Positions 62,153 through 64,000 of a stretch of 64,000 nt of DNA are shown here, piece by piece. The stretch is taken from positions 310,001-374,000 of the forward strand of contig JAFKKV010000010.1 of NCBI GenBank assembly GCA_017304475.1. Direction: 5' to 3'. The notes beneath the pieces are model-generated. The model was not told where the DNA came from. It saw only the letters and a program-made list of their open reading frames with translations, and ran no database searches. A program made the translations under genes and the position numbers. Origin of the DNA: Hyphomicrobiales bacterium. Lineage in GTDB: Bacteria > Pseudomonadota > Alphaproteobacteria > Rhizobiales > Phreatobacteraceae. Positions within the stretch are counted from its first letter, which is position 1. Each line of letters starts with the position of its first letter.

Positions 62153-62953
62153 ATGGCGCTGAAAGCCGTGGTTTTCGACTGGGCCGGGACGATGATCGAT
62201 TTCGGCTCGCGCGCGCCCATCGGTGCCTTCGTCGAGGCTTTCGGCCATTTCGGCGTGGCGCTGACGATTGCCGAGGTGCGCGGCCCGATGGGCCGGACGA
62301 AACGCGACCACATCGCCGAATTGCTGGCGCTGCCACGGATCGCCGGCGCCTGGGCCAAGGCCCAGGGCCGCGGGCCGGCGGAAGCCGATATCGACCGCGT
62401 CTACGCGGTGTTCATGCCGGCGAGCGTCAAGGCCGCCGCCGATTTCGCCGACCTCGTCCCGGGCGCCGCGATGATCGTCAAGGCGCTCCGGGCGCGTGGC
62501 CTGAAGATCGGCTCGACCACCGGCTATGGCCGCGAGGTCATGGCGCCGATCCTGCCCCTGGCGGCCGCCCAAGGCTATCAGCCCGACACTCTCGTCTGCG
62601 CCGGCGATCTTCACGAGGGCCGGCCGAGCCCGCTGATGATGTATCGCTGTTTCGCCGATCTCGGCGTCTATCCGCCGGGCGCCGTGGTCAAGGTCGACGA
62701 CACGGTGCCCGGCATCGAAGAGGGCCTTGCCGCCGGCACCTGGACCGTCGGGATCGCGGCTTCGGGCAACGAGACCGGCCTGTCGCTGGCCGAATGGACG
62801 GCGCTGACGCCGGCCGAGCGCGAGCGCGTCCTGATCCCGGCGCGCGAAAAGCTCGAGGCCGCCGGCGCCCATGTGGTGATCGACACCGTCGCCAATCTGA
62901 TGCCTGTCATCGAGAGCATCGACCGGCTGATGGCCGAGGGCGAAATTCCCTAG
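62153..62953 (+). CDS. phnX: Phosphonoacetaldehyde hydrolase
   Basis: 266-aa HAD-superfamily phosphonatase: phosphonoacetaldehyde + water gives acetaldehyde + phosphate, through a Lys Schiff base. Seen: nucleophile Asp9 and Asp-like neighbour in [10 protein letters not shown], Schiff-base Lys50 in MGRTKRDH, motif II Thr/Ser in STTGYGRE, and the metal-binding acidic pair in KVDDTVPGI. No phnW aminotransferase is in the window. Its stop shares CTAG with the convergent 62950 gene. Together with phoRUB it points to phosphorus scavenging. Confidence 0.95.
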   Translation: MALKAVVFDWAGTMIDFGSRAPIGAFVEAFGHFGVALTIAEVRGPMGRTKRDHIAELLALPRIAGAWAKAQGRGPAEADIDRVYAVFMPASVKAAADFADLVPGAAMIVKALRARGLKIGSTTGYGREVMAPILPLAAAQGYQPDTLVCAGDLHEGRPSPLMMYRCFADLGVYPPGAVVKVDDTVPGIEEGLAAGTWTVGIAASGNETGLSLAEWTALTPAERERVLIPAREKLEAAGAHVVIDTVANLMPVIESIDRLMAEGEIP

Positions 62954-63339
62954 GCTTCGGGCAAGGCCATCAGGCTGACATGGGCCGCCACCACGCGCCA
63001 TCCCTCGGGCGTGCGCATCCAGGTCTGCATTTGCCGGCCGATCTTGCCGGCCATGCTATCGCGCCGGAACAAGGTGGCGGCGGTCGCCATGTCGCGGCCA
63101 TAGGTGGTGATGACCGTGCGCTCCAAGCTGCGCTCCAACCCGACCGGCGAGCGCCCGGCGCGGAAGGCCGCGATCTCGTCGAAGCCGTGGAGGATTTCGG
63201 TCACGCCGTAGCGCACCGTATGCGGGCTCGCCCAGAACAGCGCATCGAGGGTGGCGACGTCATTGCTGGTCAGAGCCTGCTCGTAGCGGTCGAACGCCGC
63301 CGAGACCTCTGCATGAACCTCTGGGTCGTTGATGATCAT
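62950..63339 (-). CDS. AtzH/HpxZ-like protein (DUF3225, NTF2-like)
   Basis: 129-aa single-domain protein of DUF3225, related to HpxZ (oxalurate catabolism) and AtzH, which has been described as a decarboxylating amidohydrolase on 1,3-dicarboxyurea in cyanuric acid breakdown. Seen: [20 protein letters not shown] near residue 53 and [20 protein letters not shown] near the end. Its ATG overlaps the upstream amidase stop by 4 bp, so AtzE-AtzH pairing is likely. It shares CTAG with the phnX stop. Confidence 0.85.
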   Translation of the reverse strand: MIINDPEVHAEVSAAFDRYEQALTSNDVATLDALFWASPHTVRYGVTEILHGFDEIAAFRAGRSPVGLERSLERTVITTYGRDMATAATLFRRDSMAGKIGRQMQTWMRTPEGWRVVAAHVSLMALPEA

Positions 63340-64000
63340 GCCGTCTCCCCAAGCCTTGCGACTTTCGATGCGACCACCCCCTGCCGCTCCAGCAGGGCCG
63401 AAACACGCAGCACGATATCCTCGCGCCAGGGCGCGGCAATCACCTGGACGCCCATCGGCAGCGTCTCGCCGTGGAGCCAGACCGGCACCGCCATGACCGG
63501 CAGGCCGATAAACGAGAAGGGCTGTGTGAACAGCCCGAGGGAAGCGCGCACCGGCAAGGTGACACCACCCAGCGCGAAAGTCCTTTGGCCGAGCACGGGC
63601 GCCTGCGTCGGCGTCGCTGGCGCGATAATCACGTCGACATCCCGGAACAGATCGAGCATGGCCTTGCGAAACCGGCCGCGGAAGCGCTGGGCCTTGTTGA
63701 CATAGGCCGCGGGCAAGAGCGCGCCGGCGATGAACCGGTCGCGGGTGTCGGGGTCGAAGTCGTGCGGCCGCGCCCTCAGCCGGTCCAGATGCAAGGCGCC
63801 GCCCTCGGAATTGGTGATGACATAGGCCGCGGCCCGCGCCTCCGCGACACCTGCAATCTCCAGGCCGCTCGCCGCGCCGAGCGCTTGCGCCACCCGGTCG
63901 GTCGCCGCGAGTGCCTGAGCGCTGGCGCTCCTGTCGAAATAGCCGGCGGCGCGCGCGATCCTGAGGCCGCCTATGCCTTGATCCAAGACCGGCAGGAGCG
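63336..64000 (-). CDS. AtzE-family amidase, C-terminal part, cut by window end
   Basis: About 221 residues of an amidase-signature enzyme; the frame is open to base 64000, so start and Ser-cisSer-Lys motif lie outside. Seen: [16 protein letters not shown] and [20 protein letters not shown], then [17 protein letters not shown], typical C-terminal amidase features. With the overlapping AtzH-like gene it matches AtzE-type biuret/carboxybiuret or related ureide hydrolase pairs. An AtzG-like small subunit, if present, would be upstream beyond the window. Confidence 0.85.
   Translation of the reverse strand, partial: LLPVLDQGIGGLRIARAAGYFDRSASAQALAATDRVAQALGAASGLEIAGVAEARAAAYVITNSEGGALHLDRLRARPHDFDPDTRDRFIAGALLPAAYVNKAQRFRGRFRKAMLDLFRDVDVIIAPATPTQAPVLGQRTFALGGVTLPVRASLGLFTQPFSFIGLPVMAVPVWLHGETLPMGVQVIAAPWREDIVLRVSALLERQGVVASKVARLGETA

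Noticed and set aside
1-64000. Mobile element, prophage, CRISPR or genomic island
   Set aside because: No transposase, integrase, direct-repeat array or tRNA-flanked boundary was found, and base composition looks uniform.

Overview
The window is GC-rich chromosomal DNA (clearly above 60% GC, strong G/C bias at third codon positions) from an alphaproteobacterium, most likely order Hyphomicrobiales (Rhizobiales). The evidence is the gene order BMFP/UbiK-like - lgt - MidA-like - pgeF - lipoprotein - prs, the phoR/phoU/phoB set, the TIGR02186-TSUP pair, and palindromic intergenic repeats of the kind scattered through Bosea, Bradyrhizobium and Phreatobacter-like genomes. I cannot fix the genus. 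I see no tRNA, rRNA, CRISPR array, insertion sequence, prophage or origin. Coding density is high and most genes sit in short operons with 4-bp ATGA overlaps.

Layout. 1-3700: 3' part of a CUT2 sugar ABC importer operon (ATPase, permease, binding protein) followed by a class II aldolase. 3746-8666: cell-envelope and housekeeping block (BMFP, lgt, MidA-like methyltransferase, pgeF, lipoprotein, prs). 8686-18622: a quinone-oxidoreductase-like dehydrogenase with a divergent LysR, a flavodoxin-fold reductase, a chemoreceptor, an ABC-F ATPase, and a BASS transporter - epimerase - flavin monooxygenase operon. 18953-21897: phosphate-sensing genes phoR, phoU, phoB without the pst transporter genes that usually lie among them. 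22067-25737: TIGR02186/TSUP pair, acyl-CoA dehydrogenase, ParB-like protein. 25892-32624: three-gene operon of DUF2126 transglutaminase, circularly permuted ATP-grasp/alpha-E fusion and a second transglutaminase, a predicted but biochemically obscure peptide or amide system. 32647-36384: LtrA-like protein, small membrane protein, and divergent creatininase-fold amidohydrolase and metallohydrolase. 36400-38070: second chemoreceptor.

38330-53109 is a nitrogen-scavenging region. It has two paralogous FAD-linked oxidases flanking a ThiXYZ-like ABC importer, an N-carbamoyl-D-amino-acid-hydrolase-like enzyme, cyanase (cynS), a TauABC-like importer, a PHB-depolymerase-like esterase, a secreted serine protease, and a hydantoinase/dihydropyrimidinase. 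Two sequences very close to the sigma-54 -24/-12 consensus lie in front of the first importer and cynS, which suggests nitrogen-limitation control. 53165-57793 is an operon of Zn-ribbon/OB-fold protein, SCP2-type thiolase, NDP-forming acyl-CoA synthetase and zinc alcohol dehydrogenase, running into the hydantoinase gene. 57972-64000: a class C beta-lactamase-fold hydrolase, an enoyl-CoA hydratase/isomerase, a divergent LysR/TSUP pair followed by phnX, and the start of an AtzH/AtzE-like amidase operon cut by the window end.

Taken together, the window offers import and stepwise hydrolysis of ring or ureido nitrogen compounds (creatininase fold, hydantoinase, carbamoylase, cyanase, AtzE/AtzH), plus phosphorus acquisition (phoRUB, phnX). 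Products and pathway links are inferred from families; no substrate can be read from the sequence.
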